Positions 24,038 through 33,010 of a DNA stretch of 59,772 bases are shown here, in pieces. How positions within the stretch are numbered: the stretch's first letter is position 1; each line of letters opens with the position of its first letter. The position numbers and the translations under genes are program-made. This DNA comes from Chloroflexota bacterium (GTDB taxonomy: Bacteria > Chloroflexota > UBA11872): the NCBI GenBank assembly GCA_022821645.1, contig JAJEDE010000014.1:1-59772 (forward strand), written 5' to 3'. The notes beneath the pieces are model-generated. The model did no database searches. It was not told the DNA's origin and saw only the letters and a list, made by a program, of their open reading frames with translations.

Positions 24038-24289
24038 GGACTCCCCGATCGAGGTTGAGGGGCGCGGCTGTCGTACCGGCAGTGTACGGCGGCAGCCCGA
24101 AAGCGTGGCGGCCTGGCTGGGGCGCGCGGGGCTCGGGTCGGACCCGTCCGGCGAGCCGGGATTTCGCTGAGGAGCCGGGCTGAAGTCGCTCGGCCCGCGC
24201 ACGGCTGGTCAAAAACGCTGGCGGCTAGAATTGACCTGGGCGGGCGCCGGATTTTGGATCCCGCCTCGCTTCTGAAGCAGGGTCTCCCT

Positions 24290-25621
24290 ATGCGCCGGGG
24301 CATCGTCGTCGCCGTCCTCCTGGCCTTGGCCTGCCTGTCCGGCTGGCACACCGTCACGCCGGTCGCCGCCGACACCCCAACCGTGCTGGTCATGGACGTC
24401 GAAGGCCCCATCAAGCAGCCCACGGCCGACCACATTGCCCGCGGCATAGACACGGCGCATACCGACGATGTCGACCTGGTCGTCATTCGTCTCGACACAC
24501 CCGGTGGGCTGCTGGAGTCGGTGCGGTCCATCGTTCAGACGCTCCTGGACTCCGAGATTCCGGTGGTCGCCTACGTCTCGCCCGCCGGCGCCCACGCCGG
24601 ATCCGCGGGAACCTTCGTCGCGGCCGCCGCCAACTTCGCGGTCATGGCGCCAGCGGCCAACATCGGCGCGGCCTCATCGCTCGAGTCCGTCGGCGGCAAG
24701 ATTCGGGGATCCGAAGCGCACAGGATCGGCCAGGACTTGCGCGCCTTCATTCGCAGCATCGCCGAAGCGCGCGGACGCAACGCCGATGCCCTGGAAGACA
24801 CGGTGAGCAACGCGACCGCGTTTTCGGCGCAGGAGGCCCTGAATCTCGGCGTCGTTGACCTGATTGCTCCCGACCTGCCCGCGGCCCTGAATCAGCTCCA
24901 CGGGCGTCAAACCACCACCGCGGCCGGCGAGATCACCGTGGAGTCCCGCGATGCCCGCATCCGCCACCTGGGACCCACCGTGCTCGAGTTCCTCATGGGC
25001 TTGCTCGCTCGCCCCGAAGTCGTGTTCATCCTGTTCGTGACCAGTTGCCTCGCCTTGCTCGTCGAAGTGTTGTTTCCCGGCTTGATCGTTCCCAGCCTGG
25101 TTGGTGTGATCGGATTGGCGCTGGCGATCCTGGGCTTCCTGAACCTCCCGGGGAGCTGGCTCGGGGTCGTGCTGATAGTCCTCGCCGCCGTCCTGTTCTA
25201 CGGCGAGACCACCGTGCCGGGCATCGGTTTCTTCGGTGCCGGCGGCGTGCTGTGCCTGGTCCTCGGCGGGATCTTTCTGTTCGGGGACTTCTTTCGCCCA
25301 TCGGACCTGCCGGAACCCAGCTTCATGGTCAATCCCCTGGTGATCGCGGTGATGGGTGGGATCGCGCTGGTGGCCTGGCTCGTGTTCCTTCGTCTCGCTC
25401 GCGCCGACGGCGGAGAGGCGAGCGGCTTTCAGTCCGCCGCCGATGCGGCGCTGGTGGGGAGCAGGGGCGTCGCGCTTTCCCGCCTGCAACCGTCAGGCCG
25501 TGTGCTGATCGGCGACACGGAGTGGGTCGCCACGGCCGATATGGGCGAATCGATCAACCAGGGCGAACAAATCCGCGTCAGAGCCGTATACGGACAGGTG
25601 CTTAGGGTCGAGAGAGCCTGA
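24290..25621 (+). CDS. NfeD-family membrane-bound serine protease
   Basis: 443 aa. Signal/TM (IVVAVLLALACLSGWHTV), a ClpP-class protease domain with DVDLVVIRLDTPGGLLES, the nucleophile region PAGAHAGSAGTFVAAAA (Ser) and a conserved downstream Lys-bearing helix, then four TM helices (about 235-360). The C-terminal NfeD OB-fold domain (LVGSRGVALSRLQPSGRVLIGD...) closes the protein. It is a long-form NfeD, associated with membrane protein quality control. ATG 24290 was preferred over an upstream in-frame start because it begins the signal peptide. Confidence 0.92.
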   Translation: MRRGIVVAVLLALACLSGWHTVTPVAADTPTVLVMDVEGPIKQPTADHIARGIDTAHTDDVDLVVIRLDTPGGLLESVRSIVQTLLDSEIPVVAYVSPAGAHAGSAGTFVAAAANFAVMAPAANIGAASSLESVGGKIRGSEAHRIGQDLRAFIRSIAEARGRNADALEDTVSNATAFSAQEALNLGVVDLIAPDLPAALNQLHGRQTTTAAGEITVESRDARIRHLGPTVLEFLMGLLARPEVVFILFVTSCLALLVEVLFPGLIVPSLVGVIGLALAILGFLNLPGSWLGVVLIVLAAVLFYGETTVPGIGFFGAGGVLCLVLGGIFLFGDFFRPSDLPEPSFMVNPLVIAVMGGIALVAWLVFLRLARADGGEASGFQSAADAALVGSRGVALSRLQPSGRVLIGDTEWVATADMGESINQGEQIRVRAVYGQVLRVERA

Positions 25622-25681
25622 GCGTCAACCCCGGCTGGCCGAGCGCCCGTTCCGGCTGGCCGCCTGCCCGGTCCGGACGGC

Positions 25682-26422
25682 CTAGGAGTCGCTCGCGGGA
25701 AACTCGTCCATCGCCTGGCGCTCCTCGTCGGTCAGGGCGCGGCGCTCCAGCAAGTCGGGACGCCGACGTTTGGTTCGGTGAAGCGCCTGCGCCCGACGCC
25801 ATCGCTCCACGCGGGCGTGGTGGCCGCTGAGCAGCACCGCGGGCGCTCGCAGACCCCGAAACTCTTCCGGCCGCGTGAACTGCGGGTGCGAGAGACGGCC
25901 CTCGGCGTGCGACTCGCCCACCAGTGAGCCGGCGTCGCCCACGACGCCGGGTACCAGCCGGGCCGCCGCGTCAATCACCACCATGGCCGCGACCTCGCCC
26001 CCGCTCAACACGTAGTCACCCACGCTGATCTCCTCATCGACGACCAGCGTGCGCACCCGCTCGTCAACGCCCTCGTAGCGTCCGCAAATCAGGATCACGT
26101 GCCGGCGCGCCGCCAGTTCCGAGACCGTCGGCTGCGCAAGCGGCTGTCCCTGCGGCGTCAGCAGAACAACCCGGCTGTCGGGACCACGCAGGTCCTCCAC
26201 CGCCGCCACGATCGGTTCCGCCTTGAGCACCATCCCCGGACCGCCGCCGTAGGCGTAATCGTCGGTAACGCGGTGCGGCGGATCGGCCCAGGTCCGCAGG
26301 TTGTGCACCTGCACCTCGACGATCCCGGCAGCCCGCGCTTTGCCCAGCAGGCTCACGTCCAGGAAACCGTCGAAGGTCTCCGGAAACGTCGTAATCACGT
26401 CCACCCGCCAGGCCCGTGCCAT
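25682..26422 (-). CDS. trmD: tRNA (guanine-N1)-methyltransferase TrmD
   Basis: Methylates G37 of tRNAs. 246 aa with [38 protein letters not shown] (SAM knot), [32 protein letters not shown] and [13 protein letters not shown]. Start ATG 26422 overlaps the rimM stop. Last gene of the minus-strand rpsP-khpA-rimM-trmD operon; rplS, which normally follows, is about 5 kb away on the opposite strand. Confidence 0.97.
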   Translation of the reverse strand: MARAWRVDVITTFPETFDGFLDVSLLGKARAAGIVEVQVHNLRTWADPPHRVTDDYAYGGGPGMVLKAEPIVAAVEDLRGPDSRVVLLTPQGQPLAQPTVSELAARRHVILICGRYEGVDERVRTLVVDEEISVGDYVLSGGEVAAMVVIDAAARLVPGVVGDAGSLVGESHAEGRLSHPQFTRPEEFRGLRAPAVLLSGHHARVERWRRAQALHRTKRRRPDLLERRALTDEERQAMDEFPASDS

Positions 26423-26925
26423 CAGCGCAAGCCGTCGATCAACTCGATGGTCAGCAGCCGCTGCTCCCGATCGAAGTTCTGCACCACGTCGGAGATCGCC
26501 GGCACCAGCACCTCGCCGCCGGGGCCGCGAACCAGATACACGTCGTTGCTCCCCGTGGACATCACCTCGCGCACGGTTCCAATCGCTTCGCCCGTGTTCG
26601 CCACCACGCGCACGCCGATCAGCTCCACGCCGTAGTAGCTCCCTGCTGGCAGCGGCGCCGCCTCCGCCAGCGGAACCGAGATCTCGGCCCCGCGCATGTC
26701 ACGCGCCTCTTCGCGCGTGCGCACGCTCCGCAGCTTGAGACGCGGCTTGATGCCGGGATGAAACGCCTCAACCTCGGTCGGGTCGCGGTTCGGGCCGACG
26801 TATACGCGACGCCCGGCCTCGAGATTCTCCACCACGTCAGTCTCCAGGCGGACTCGAACGTCGCCGCGTACGCCGAACGCCCCCAGCACCGTGGCCAGGA
26901 CGATCTCCGTGGGCGCTTCCGTCAG
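26422..26925 (-). CDS. rimM: Ribosome maturation factor RimM
   Basis: 16S processing/30S head assembly factor that binds S19. RimM N-terminal barrel [18 protein letters not shown] and the PRC-barrel [41 protein letters not shown]. The first canonical start is GTG 26889, but that removes the first strand. The frame continues upstream through [11 protein letters not shown] to a CTG at 26925 that overlaps the khpA TGA (CTGA) and has AGGAGAG just upstream, so a CTG start is proposed. Confidence 0.92.
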   Translation of the reverse strand: MTEAPTEIVLATVLGAFGVRGDVRVRLETDVVENLEAGRRVYVGPNRDPTEVEAFHPGIKPRLKLRSVRTREEARDMRGAEISVPLAEAAPLPAGSYYGVELIGVRVVANTGEAIGTVREVMSTGSNDVYLVRGPGGEVLVPAISDVVQNFDREQRLLTIELIDGLR

Positions 26926-27158
26926 TGGCTCTCCTGGATGTCCAGCGCCAGGCGACGATCGCCGCCAATCGGCGCGGCGTGCATTACCGCGCGAACGGCG
27001 CGCGCGACCCGCCCCTGGCGTCCAATCACTCGACCCATGTCCGAGGGATGCACGTAGAGCTTGTAGATGCTCAGATGATTGCGCTGAATCCGGCTCACAC
27101 GCACCGCGTCAGGCTCGGTCACCAGGTTGCGGGCGATGAACTCGACCAACTCGTCCAT
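26922..27158 (-). CDS. khpA: KH-domain RNA-binding protein KhpA
   Basis: 78-aa single KH domain protein (YlqC family). YKLYVHPSDMGRVIGRQGRVARAVRAV contains the GxxG loop (IGRQGR). Sits between rpsP and rimM, the usual position. It probably partners another KH protein in RNA binding; none is visible here. Confidence 0.93.
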   Translation of the reverse strand: MDELVEFIARNLVTEPDAVRVSRIQRNHLSIYKLYVHPSDMGRVIGRQGRVARAVRAVMHAAPIGGDRRLALDIQESH

Positions 27159-27164
27159 TTGAGG

Positions 27165-27440
27165 TTATCCGCCGGGCCCGGCGGCCGCGGCGGGCGGCTG
27201 CGGCATGTTCTTGGCGATTTCCAGCAGCTTGCGCACCCGCTCCGTCGGCTGCGCCCCCTTGCGGATCCAGTCCTCGGTGGCGTCAACGTCCAGCCGAATG
27301 GTCGAAGGGTCGGTCAGCGGGTCGTAGTAGCCCAGCTCGGCAACGCGGCGGCCGTCACGCGCCCAGCGCGCCTCGGCCACCACCACCCGGTAGCTGGGAC
27401 GCTTCTTGCGTCCGGTGCGGGTCAGTCGGATTTTCAGCAT
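27165..27440 (-). CDS. rpsP: 30S ribosomal protein S16
   Basis: 91 aa, starting [21 protein letters not shown] and continuing [15 protein letters not shown] and [23 protein letters not shown] short Pro/Ala-rich tail is added ([12 protein letters not shown]). ATG 27440 is clear from family alignment; an upstream in-frame extension is not coding. First gene of the minus-strand operon. Confidence 0.97.
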   Translation of the reverse strand: MLKIRLTRTGRKKRPSYRVVVAEARWARDGRRVAELGYYDPLTDPSTIRLDVDATEDWIRKGAQPTERVRKLLEIAKNMPQPPAAAAGPGG

Positions 27441-27733
27441 GTGGAAAAGACTCCGGAGAACTCGTGGGGAGAACCGGCGGCGGGCCTCACACCCCTCAAG
27501 CGCACCGGCTCCCCGATCATACCCACGCCACCCGCCCCTGTCACCGGCGAATGCCCTTGAAGCCGGCGGCTCACCTGGCGGGACCGTTTGACCGACGCGA
27601 GGAGCCGAGCGCCCGTGCCATCCGTGTTTCCAACGACCCCGCTGGTGCTCGTTCTCTACTAACATGTCGTTGGACGCTCTCAGGGTTTTCGTCGTCTCGA
27701 CCGGCCACGGCGCATAGCCCGAACGTAGGAGAC
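27441..27733. other. Divergent intergenic region rpsP / mazEF
   Basis: About 290 bp separating the S16 operon (leftward) from the toxin-antitoxin pair (rightward). Promoters for both must lie here, but I see no strong consensus. No tRNA or T-tailed hairpin noted. Confidence 0.5.
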
Positions 27734-27934
27734 TTGATCGAAATGGCGGCTCAAGAGGTACGCGTCCGGAAAGCGAACGAACGGCCACGCGAGGTCCAGT
27801 CGACGCTACGTGACCTGGCACGGCGCCCGCTGGAGGAGCGTCACCGGGTGCTGCGCGATGCGCAGATCACAGTTGATCCTGACGAGACTCGCGCGTGGGA
27901 CACGACGCTGATTGATCTGGTTCATCAGCCGTAG
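27734..27934 (+). CDS. Putative MazE-like antitoxin
   Basis: About 63-66 aa. TTG 27734 (4 nt after AGGAGAC) or ATG 27743 ([19 protein letters not shown]). Highly charged and helical, ending [17 protein letters not shown]. Position and size, 8 nt ahead of a MazF toxin gene, identify it as the antitoxin rather than sequence similarity. No AbrB or ribbon-helix-helix pattern is obvious. Confidence 0.6.
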   Translation: MIEMAAQEVRVRKANERPREVQSTLRDLARRPLEERHRVLRDAQITVDPDETRAWDTTLIDLVHQP

Positions 27935-27942
27935 AACCGTCA

Positions 27943-28302
27943 TTGGCCAACGATTCACCGACTCGGGGCGAGGTCTGGCTGGTTCGTCTGCCTCGTGCGG
28001 TCGGAGTCGAGTTGCAGCGCGATCGCCCCGTCGTCGTTATCAGCTCGCCCGCCCTTGACGCAGTGCCCATTCGCATCGTTGTTCCGCTGACAACGTGGCG
28101 CGGCCAATACGAAGGCCGGATCAACAAACTGCGAATAGAAGCAAGGGCCTGGACGGGGCTGCACGCAGAGTCAGCAGCTGACGTCCTTCAGGTGCGGAGT
28201 GTATCCACGGAGCGATTCCTCAGGAAGATTGGCGTTTTGGAGGCTGATGAGGTCGAAGAGATCTCGGCAGGCGTGGCTATTGCCGTCGACTACATCGGTT
28301 AG
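27943..28302 (+). CDS. MazF/PemK-type endoribonuclease toxin
   Basis: 119 aa. TRGEVWLVRLPRAVGVELQRDRP (the RGEVW and RPVVV signatures), VVVISSPALDAVPIRIVVPLTTW in pieces, HAESAADVLQVRSVSTERFLRKIG. MazF toxins cleave single-stranded RNA in a sequence-specific way. TTG start, 8 nt after the antitoxin stop. Conserved RGEVW, RPVVV and QVRSVS elements suggest an intact toxin. Confidence 0.9.
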   Translation: MANDSPTRGEVWLVRLPRAVGVELQRDRPVVVISSPALDAVPIRIVVPLTTWRGQYEGRINKLRIEARAWTGLHAESAADVLQVRSVSTERFLRKIGVLEADEVEEISAGVAIAVDYIG

Positions 28303-28349
28303 CGGGGCCTGGGGCTAGACTTCGTCGACTTGTCTGAAACTAAACGCCG

Positions 28350-29399
28350 ATGCCTGTTCGGATTGGAGTAATCGGAGCCGGGGCCTACGCCCAGCGGGCC
28401 CACCTGCCGCCGCTGCTGGAGCATCCGGACGCCGAGGTCGCGGCGCTCTGCCGCCGCAATCCGGTTCGGCTGGCCGAAGCGGCCGACGCCTTTGACGTTC
28501 CCGCTCGTTACACCGACTACGCGGACCTGCTGGCCGACGGCTCGCTGGACGCGGTCACGATCTCGCTGCCCCACAACCTCCACTACCAGGCCGCCCGCGC
28601 GGCGCTCGATCGCGGCCTGCACGTGCTGGTGGACAAGCCCCTCACCTTGCGGACGGACCACGCGCAAGAGCTGGTGACGCTGGCCGACCAACGCAACCTG
28701 ACCCTGATGGTCGCCTTCAACCGCCACTACGAACCGCCCTTCACCAGGGCCCGGGAGCTCCTGGCCGAAGGCGCCATCGGCGATTTACGCCTCATCCAGG
28801 CCTACATGGCCTACGACTGGGATCTCTGGATGCAACCGTCCGAGCGTCGCTTCACCGGCGCGGGCGCGGCCATGCTGCACGGTGTATCGGACACCCAGGC
28901 CACGCTGCTCCACGAAACCAGCTTTCGGAGCGACGCCGCGGCCAACGGCGGCGGCTTCTTCGCGGATGGCGGCGCGCACGTGCTCGAGGCCTGTCTCTGG
29001 CTGGCGGACTCGCCGGCGGCCACTGTCTTCGCGCTGATGGACTCGCCGGAGGCCGACCTCTACACCGCCCTCAATTTGCGGCTCCAATCCGGCGTGCTGT
29101 GCAGTCTGGCCTGCGTGGGCGACACCCCAACGCCGCGCGACTTCGGTTTCCACCTCTACGGGTCCACCGGCGCCATCCACATGCGCTGGAACCATCTGAC
29201 CCTGGAACGCGAACTGCGGGACTCCGAGACCTTTGACAACACGTCGATGCCGTTCATGGGCAGCGCCCCGGCCAATTTCATCGACGTGATCCTTGGGCGC
29301 GACCAGCCCCGGGCGACGGCCACCCAGGGCCTTCGCCAGGTCGCCGCCATGGCGGCCGCCTACCGCTCGGCGCGCAGCGGCCTACCGGAGCGCGCCTAG
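28350..29399 (+). CDS. Gfo/Idh/MocA family oxidoreductase
   Basis: 349-aa NAD(P)-dependent sugar-type dehydrogenase. N-terminal Rossmann fold RIGVIGAGAYAQRAHLPPLL (GxGxxA), DAVTISLPHNLHYQAARAAL, HVLVDKPLTLRTDHAQEL (the EKP-type motif as DKP), then a GFO_IDH_MocA C-terminal domain with GGGFFADGGAHVLEACLWL containing the catalytic His-type position. Substrate unknown. Its stop lies inside a CTAG shared with the convergent vanW-like gene. Confidence 0.92.
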   Translation: MPVRIGVIGAGAYAQRAHLPPLLEHPDAEVAALCRRNPVRLAEAADAFDVPARYTDYADLLADGSLDAVTISLPHNLHYQAARAALDRGLHVLVDKPLTLRTDHAQELVTLADQRNLTLMVAFNRHYEPPFTRARELLAEGAIGDLRLIQAYMAYDWDLWMQPSERRFTGAGAAMLHGVSDTQATLLHETSFRSDAAANGGGFFADGGAHVLEACLWLADSPAATVFALMDSPEADLYTALNLRLQSGVLCSLACVGDTPTPRDFGFHLYGSTGAIHMRWNHLTLERELRDSETFDNTSMPFMGSAPANFIDVILGRDQPRATATQGLRQVAAMAAAYRSARSGLPERA

Positions 29400-31333
29400 C
29401 TCTGGCCGGCGTTCTGATCCGACCCTGACGAGCCCTCCGCCGGAGGCTGCTCGTCGGTCGGCGGCGCGTCGTCGCCCTGCGCCTCGGCCTCCGCCTTGGC
29501 CTGCGCCTCCGCGTAGGCCGGCACTAGGTTCGGATTGAAGTTCCCGTCCGCGTCCTGCCCCACTTCCCAGCGCTCCGCCCAGGGCAGGAAGACCGACGGG
29601 AACCGGTCCTTCGCAATCACGCGTCCGCCCAGCCTGACGTGCCGGGTGATCACGGTCCGGAGGCCGGGAATCGCGCTGTCGGTCTTTTCGATCTCGCCGG
29701 GCGCCAGTTCCGTACTGGGCTCCACCCGCAGCGGCGGCGGCTCAATCTCCGCGCCCTTCCAGGATTCCAGCGTGACCTCGCGTTCGAGCGACGGTCCCAT
29801 CAGCCGAAAGGACAGCGTTTCCCGGTGCAGGTCGAGGATGCGCCGAATGAGGATGTGGTTCGGTGTGTCGTTGGTGAACGCCAGGTCCTGGGCCGGTTGC
29901 CAGATTGCCGCGTCGAACCCAGGCGGATTGTTGGGCCCCAGCTCGTAGTAACCGACACGGTAGGCGTGTTGCCAGCGTTCGCTGATCGGCAGGCCGGCCC
30001 AGAACGCCGCCCGAAACAGCGTGGTCGACACCTGGCAGATGCCGCCGCCGATGCCCGGCTCGGTACGGCTGGGCGCAATCACCAGCCCCTCCACGAACCC
30101 GTTGCCCGCGGTGATCGGCCCCACCGTCGCGTTGAACGAGAACGTCTCGCCGGGCGGTATCACCGTGCCGTCGATGAGCCGCGACCCGTTGTTGATGTTG
30201 TGGATGCGGTTGCCGCTGGAACCGCTGAAGCGCGAGACGCCTTGCGCGATCAGGTTGTTGAACTGCAATTCGCTCGCGCTCAGCCGCGTGATGGAGGGCT
30301 GGGTGATCACAAGCGGAACATTCACCCGCTGCTGCCCGCGATCGAAGGCCGTCCGCACCCGAGACCAGAGGCCCTCGCCGTCGATTGTGCGGCCCGGCGT
30401 GCCTTGCACCTGGGGAACAACGTTGCCCTCGCGGTCCACCCGGATCTTCGGTTCCACGGCCGCAACCCGCAGCGTGTCGGCGATCTCCCGCGCTACCCGG
30501 TCAAAGGCCCGATAGCTCACATCCACGGTGACGTCGGGTGCTTCGGCCGGCCCGACCACGCGCATGTCCTCGGCCAGGTCTTCGCGCGCAATCGACCATC
30601 GTTGCCCCGGAGCGACCAGCTCGATATGGCCGTCCATCAACTCGCGCGCGCGTTCGGCGGCCGGCCTCACGTCGGCCGTGGCGACCCGAGGCGCCACCGA
30701 GCGCGCCTGCAAGTCAATGATCAGCCGCTGCGGCGTGTCAAACCTCCGGCTCATCACCGCGAGCACGTCTGCAGGTACCAGTTCACGCCCCTCGCTTGAG
30801 GGATAGACCCGGGCGAGCCGCTGACCGCCCTGGGTCTCGATCCGCAGGACAGCGTCCGTCGGCGCCTGCGCGATCTCATCGGAGATGCGCTCGACGTATT
30901 GCATGAAGGTGTGCGGGTCGAATCTGAAGATCGTTCGCCAGTCGCGCGGCGCTTCCAGCGTCTGCTGCTGCTGCCGGAGCCGTGCCTCCCAGCTACCTAG
31001 CCGCCCCCAGGCGTAGGCCTGCGCCAGGGGCGTGGCGTAGTCCACCTCAATGCCGACTTCGGCGCCCGCGGGACTCCAGGTTCGTCCATCCAACCGAAAG
31101 ATGACCGGGGAGTCGCGAAACCCGTCCCAGCGCGCCGCCAGCCGCGCCTGCGCCTCCGCCCGGGTCAGGCCGCTCACGTCTTCGCCGTCCAGACGCACAC
31201 CCGGGTAAAACCGGTCCGCGTAGCGCGCCTCGCCGATCGCCACAAACGTTGAAACGCCGGCGGCGGCCGCCGCCGCGCTGCCAAGCACCCCGGATCCGGC
31301 AATCAGCAGGATGCTGCGTCGGTTGATGTGCAT
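29396..31333 (-). CDS. VanW-family protein with peptidoglycan-binding-like domains
   Basis: 645 aa. ATG 31333 (MHINRRSILLIAGSGVLGSAAAA) gives a twin-arginine-like signal/anchor. Two 'YadG/PG_binding_4'-type domains follow (FYPGVRLDGEDVSGLTRAEAQARL begins the first, with a related repeat further on). Then comes the VanW domain: NLIAQGVSRFSGSSGNRIHNI, GTVIPPGETFSFNATVGP, GGGICQVSTTLFRAAFWAG, AYRVGYYE. A C-terminal G5-like segment and an acidic tail (AQAKAEAEAQGDDAPPTDEQ) end it. Cell-wall associated; VanW itself has no established reaction. Confidence 0.9.
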   Translation of the reverse strand: MHINRRSILLIAGSGVLGSAAAAAAGVSTFVAIGEARYADRFYPGVRLDGEDVSGLTRAEAQARLAARWDGFRDSPVIFRLDGRTWSPAGAEVGIEVDYATPLAQAYAWGRLGSWEARLRQQQQTLEAPRDWRTIFRFDPHTFMQYVERISDEIAQAPTDAVLRIETQGGQRLARVYPSSEGRELVPADVLAVMSRRFDTPQRLIIDLQARSVAPRVATADVRPAAERARELMDGHIELVAPGQRWSIAREDLAEDMRVVGPAEAPDVTVDVSYRAFDRVAREIADTLRVAAVEPKIRVDREGNVVPQVQGTPGRTIDGEGLWSRVRTAFDRGQQRVNVPLVITQPSITRLSASELQFNNLIAQGVSRFSGSSGNRIHNINNGSRLIDGTVIPPGETFSFNATVGPITAGNGFVEGLVIAPSRTEPGIGGGICQVSTTLFRAAFWAGLPISERWQHAYRVGYYELGPNNPPGFDAAIWQPAQDLAFTNDTPNHILIRRILDLHRETLSFRLMGPSLEREVTLESWKGAEIEPPPLRVEPSTELAPGEIEKTDSAIPGLRTVITRHVRLGGRVIAKDRFPSVFLPWAERWEVGQDADGNFNPNLVPAYAEAQAKAEAEAQGDDAPPTDEQPPAEGSSGSDQNAGQS

Positions 31334-31548
31334 GGAATCCTGGCCGCCCGCGCGGCGAACACCCGCAGCCGCGCCCTTATCAACTATAAGCTCCGTTACG
31401 CGGTATGCGCCGGGTTCAACGCCTGCCGGGAAAGGGCCATCGAGGGCGCCTGTGCTATCGTCGGCGCTGCCGGCCGGCAGGTTGGCGCCCCACTCTGCAA
31501 CCCGTAATTTGCGGCGCATGTCGCCGCTCGTTCTCCGGCATAGCACCC

Positions 31549-31896
31549 ATGGCGACCCTGATCGAGGAACTCGAAAAGACCTATCTCAAGCCCGACGTGC
31601 CCGAATTCAATGTCGGCGACACCGTCCGCGTGAACGTGAAGGTGCGCGAGGGCGAGCGCGAGCGCCTGCAGGTATTCGAAGGCACTGTCATTCGTCGCCG
31701 TGCCGGCGGCGTCAACGAGAACTTCACGGTCCGTCGCCTGTCCGGTGACATCGGGGTTGAGCGGACGTTCTTCCTGCACTCGCCAATCGTCGACGACATC
31801 CAGGTGGTTCGCTACGGCAAGGTCCGGCGCGCCAAGCTCTACTACCTGCGTGACCGGGCCGGCCGCGCGGCGCGCGTCAAGGAGCGGCGCGCCTAG
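31549..31896 (+). CDS. rplS: 50S ribosomal protein L19
   Basis: 115 aa. [26 protein letters not shown] (in pieces), [64 protein letters not shown] 31549. Followed by rnhB and yraN on the same strand: the distal half of the rpsP-trmD-rplS-rnhB-yraN cluster, here inverted relative to the proximal half. Confidence 0.97.
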   Translation: MATLIEELEKTYLKPDVPEFNVGDTVRVNVKVREGERERLQVFEGTVIRRRAGGVNENFTVRRLSGDIGVERTFFLHSPIVDDIQVVRYGKVRRAKLYYLRDRAGRAARVKERRA

Positions 31897-31998
31897 CCGG
31901 CGCGAGAGGCCAGGCCCGTCGGCGACCTCCCGCTCAGGCTCCCACCGCCGCGCCGGGAACTCCGGCTGCTGCGGCAGGGACGCCGTCGAATTGCGGGC

Positions 31999-32592
31999 GT
32001 GGACGAAGCCGGCCGCGGCGCCTGGGCCGGGCCGCTGACCGCCGCGGCCGTTATCCTGCCGCCGGTGGCCTATCTGGATCGGCAACTGCTGGCTGGCGTC
32101 ACCGACTCAAAGCGCCTCTCGCCCCGCGCCCGCGAGCGCCTGGCACGCCTGATTCACGCCCGCGCCGCCGCCATCGGCGTCGCCCACGCCTCGCCGCGAG
32201 AAATCGACGCGTCCGGAATCGCCGCCGCCGGGCGCCTCACCATGCACCGCGCCCTCGGCCGCCTCGGGCTCGATCCCGATCACGTAATCGTCGACGCCTT
32301 TCCGCTGGACGCCGCCAGCCGGTTCGCCGACCGGCAGACGGCCGTCATCCGCGCCGACGCGACCTGCCTGGCCGTCGCTGCGGCCTCCATCTGCGCCAAG
32401 GTCGCCCGCGACCGCCTGATGCGGCAGCTCGGCCGCCGCTTCCCGGACTACGCCTTCCAACGCAACAAGGGCTATGGCACCGCCCGGCATCGCACCGCCC
32501 TGCAGTCGCTTGGCCCCACCGCCCTTCATCGACAGAGCTTCGCCCCGGTTCGAGAGGCCCATGCCGCGCATTCCCTGGCCCTGGCGGTCTAG
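31999..32592 (+). CDS. rnhB: Ribonuclease HII
   Basis: Removes RNA from RNA-DNA hybrids and misincorporated ribonucleotides. Motifs: DEAGRGAWAGPLTAAAVIL (first catalytic D-E pair), LAGVTDSKRLSPRARERLA, HVIVDAFPL (third Asp), ADATCLAVAAASICAKVARDR and YAFQRNKGYGTARH. The first canonical start (GTG 31999) falls in the catalytic motif itself, cutting off the strand RIAGV. The frame is open upstream (ELRLLRQGRRRIAGV) with only CTG codons at 31966/31969, so the true start is probably non-canonical there. Confidence 0.93.
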   Translation: MDEAGRGAWAGPLTAAAVILPPVAYLDRQLLAGVTDSKRLSPRARERLARLIHARAAAIGVAHASPREIDASGIAAAGRLTMHRALGRLGLDPDHVIVDAFPLDAASRFADRQTAVIRADATCLAVAAASICAKVARDRLMRQLGRRFPDYAFQRNKGYGTARHRTALQSLGPTALHRQSFAPVREAHAAHSLALAV

Positions 32593-32965
32593 ACCCCGTG
32601 CGCCGACCGAGCGGTCCGAGCTGGGTCGTTGGGGCGAAAATGTCGCCGCACGCGAACTCAAGCAGCGCAAATACAAGATCGTGGACCGCAACGTCCGCGT
32701 CGGCCGTGGCGAGCTCGATATCGTCGCCACGGACCGAGGCGAAATCGTATTCGTGGAAGTCAAGACGCGCCGCGATCAGGCCTTTGGCGGAGCTCGCGCC
32801 GCCCTCACCTACACCAAGGCTCGCCAGCTGGAGCGACTCGCCCAGACCTATCTGCGCCAGCACGCGGACCGGTCCGGCGCGTACCGCATCGATGTCGTCG
32901 CCATTGACGTCGAATCGACCGGCGACTACACCGTGGACGTGATTCCAAATGCCGTGCAGTTCTGA
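32561..32965 (+). CDS. YraN/UPF0102 family endonuclease-like protein
   Basis: 134 aa, PD-(D/E)XK-like fold: LGRWGENVAARELKQRKYKIVDRN (helix-1 Glu), GRGELDIVATDRGEIVFVEVKTRRDQAFG (D...EVK). ATG 32561 with GAGAGG upstream overlaps the rnhB end by 32 nt. The family often sits beside rnhB; its role (possibly recombination or Holliday-junction resolution) is unproven. Confidence 0.93.
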   Translation: MPRIPWPWRSRPRAPTERSELGRWGENVAARELKQRKYKIVDRNVRVGRGELDIVATDRGEIVFVEVKTRRDQAFGGARAALTYTKARQLERLAQTYLRQHADRSGAYRIDVVAIDVESTGDYTVDVIPNAVQF

Positions 32966-33010
32966 CGTACTGAGGTGGATGTCCCTGAGCTCGAAGGACC
33001 TGATCTCCAA

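Noticed and set aside
22839..24170. Plus-strand ORF of 443 codons
   Set aside because: Antisense to groEL; His/Arg-rich translation.
23937..24289. CIRCE element or riboswitch upstream of groEL
   Set aside because: No TTAGCACTC-type inverted repeat and no known riboswitch signature found.
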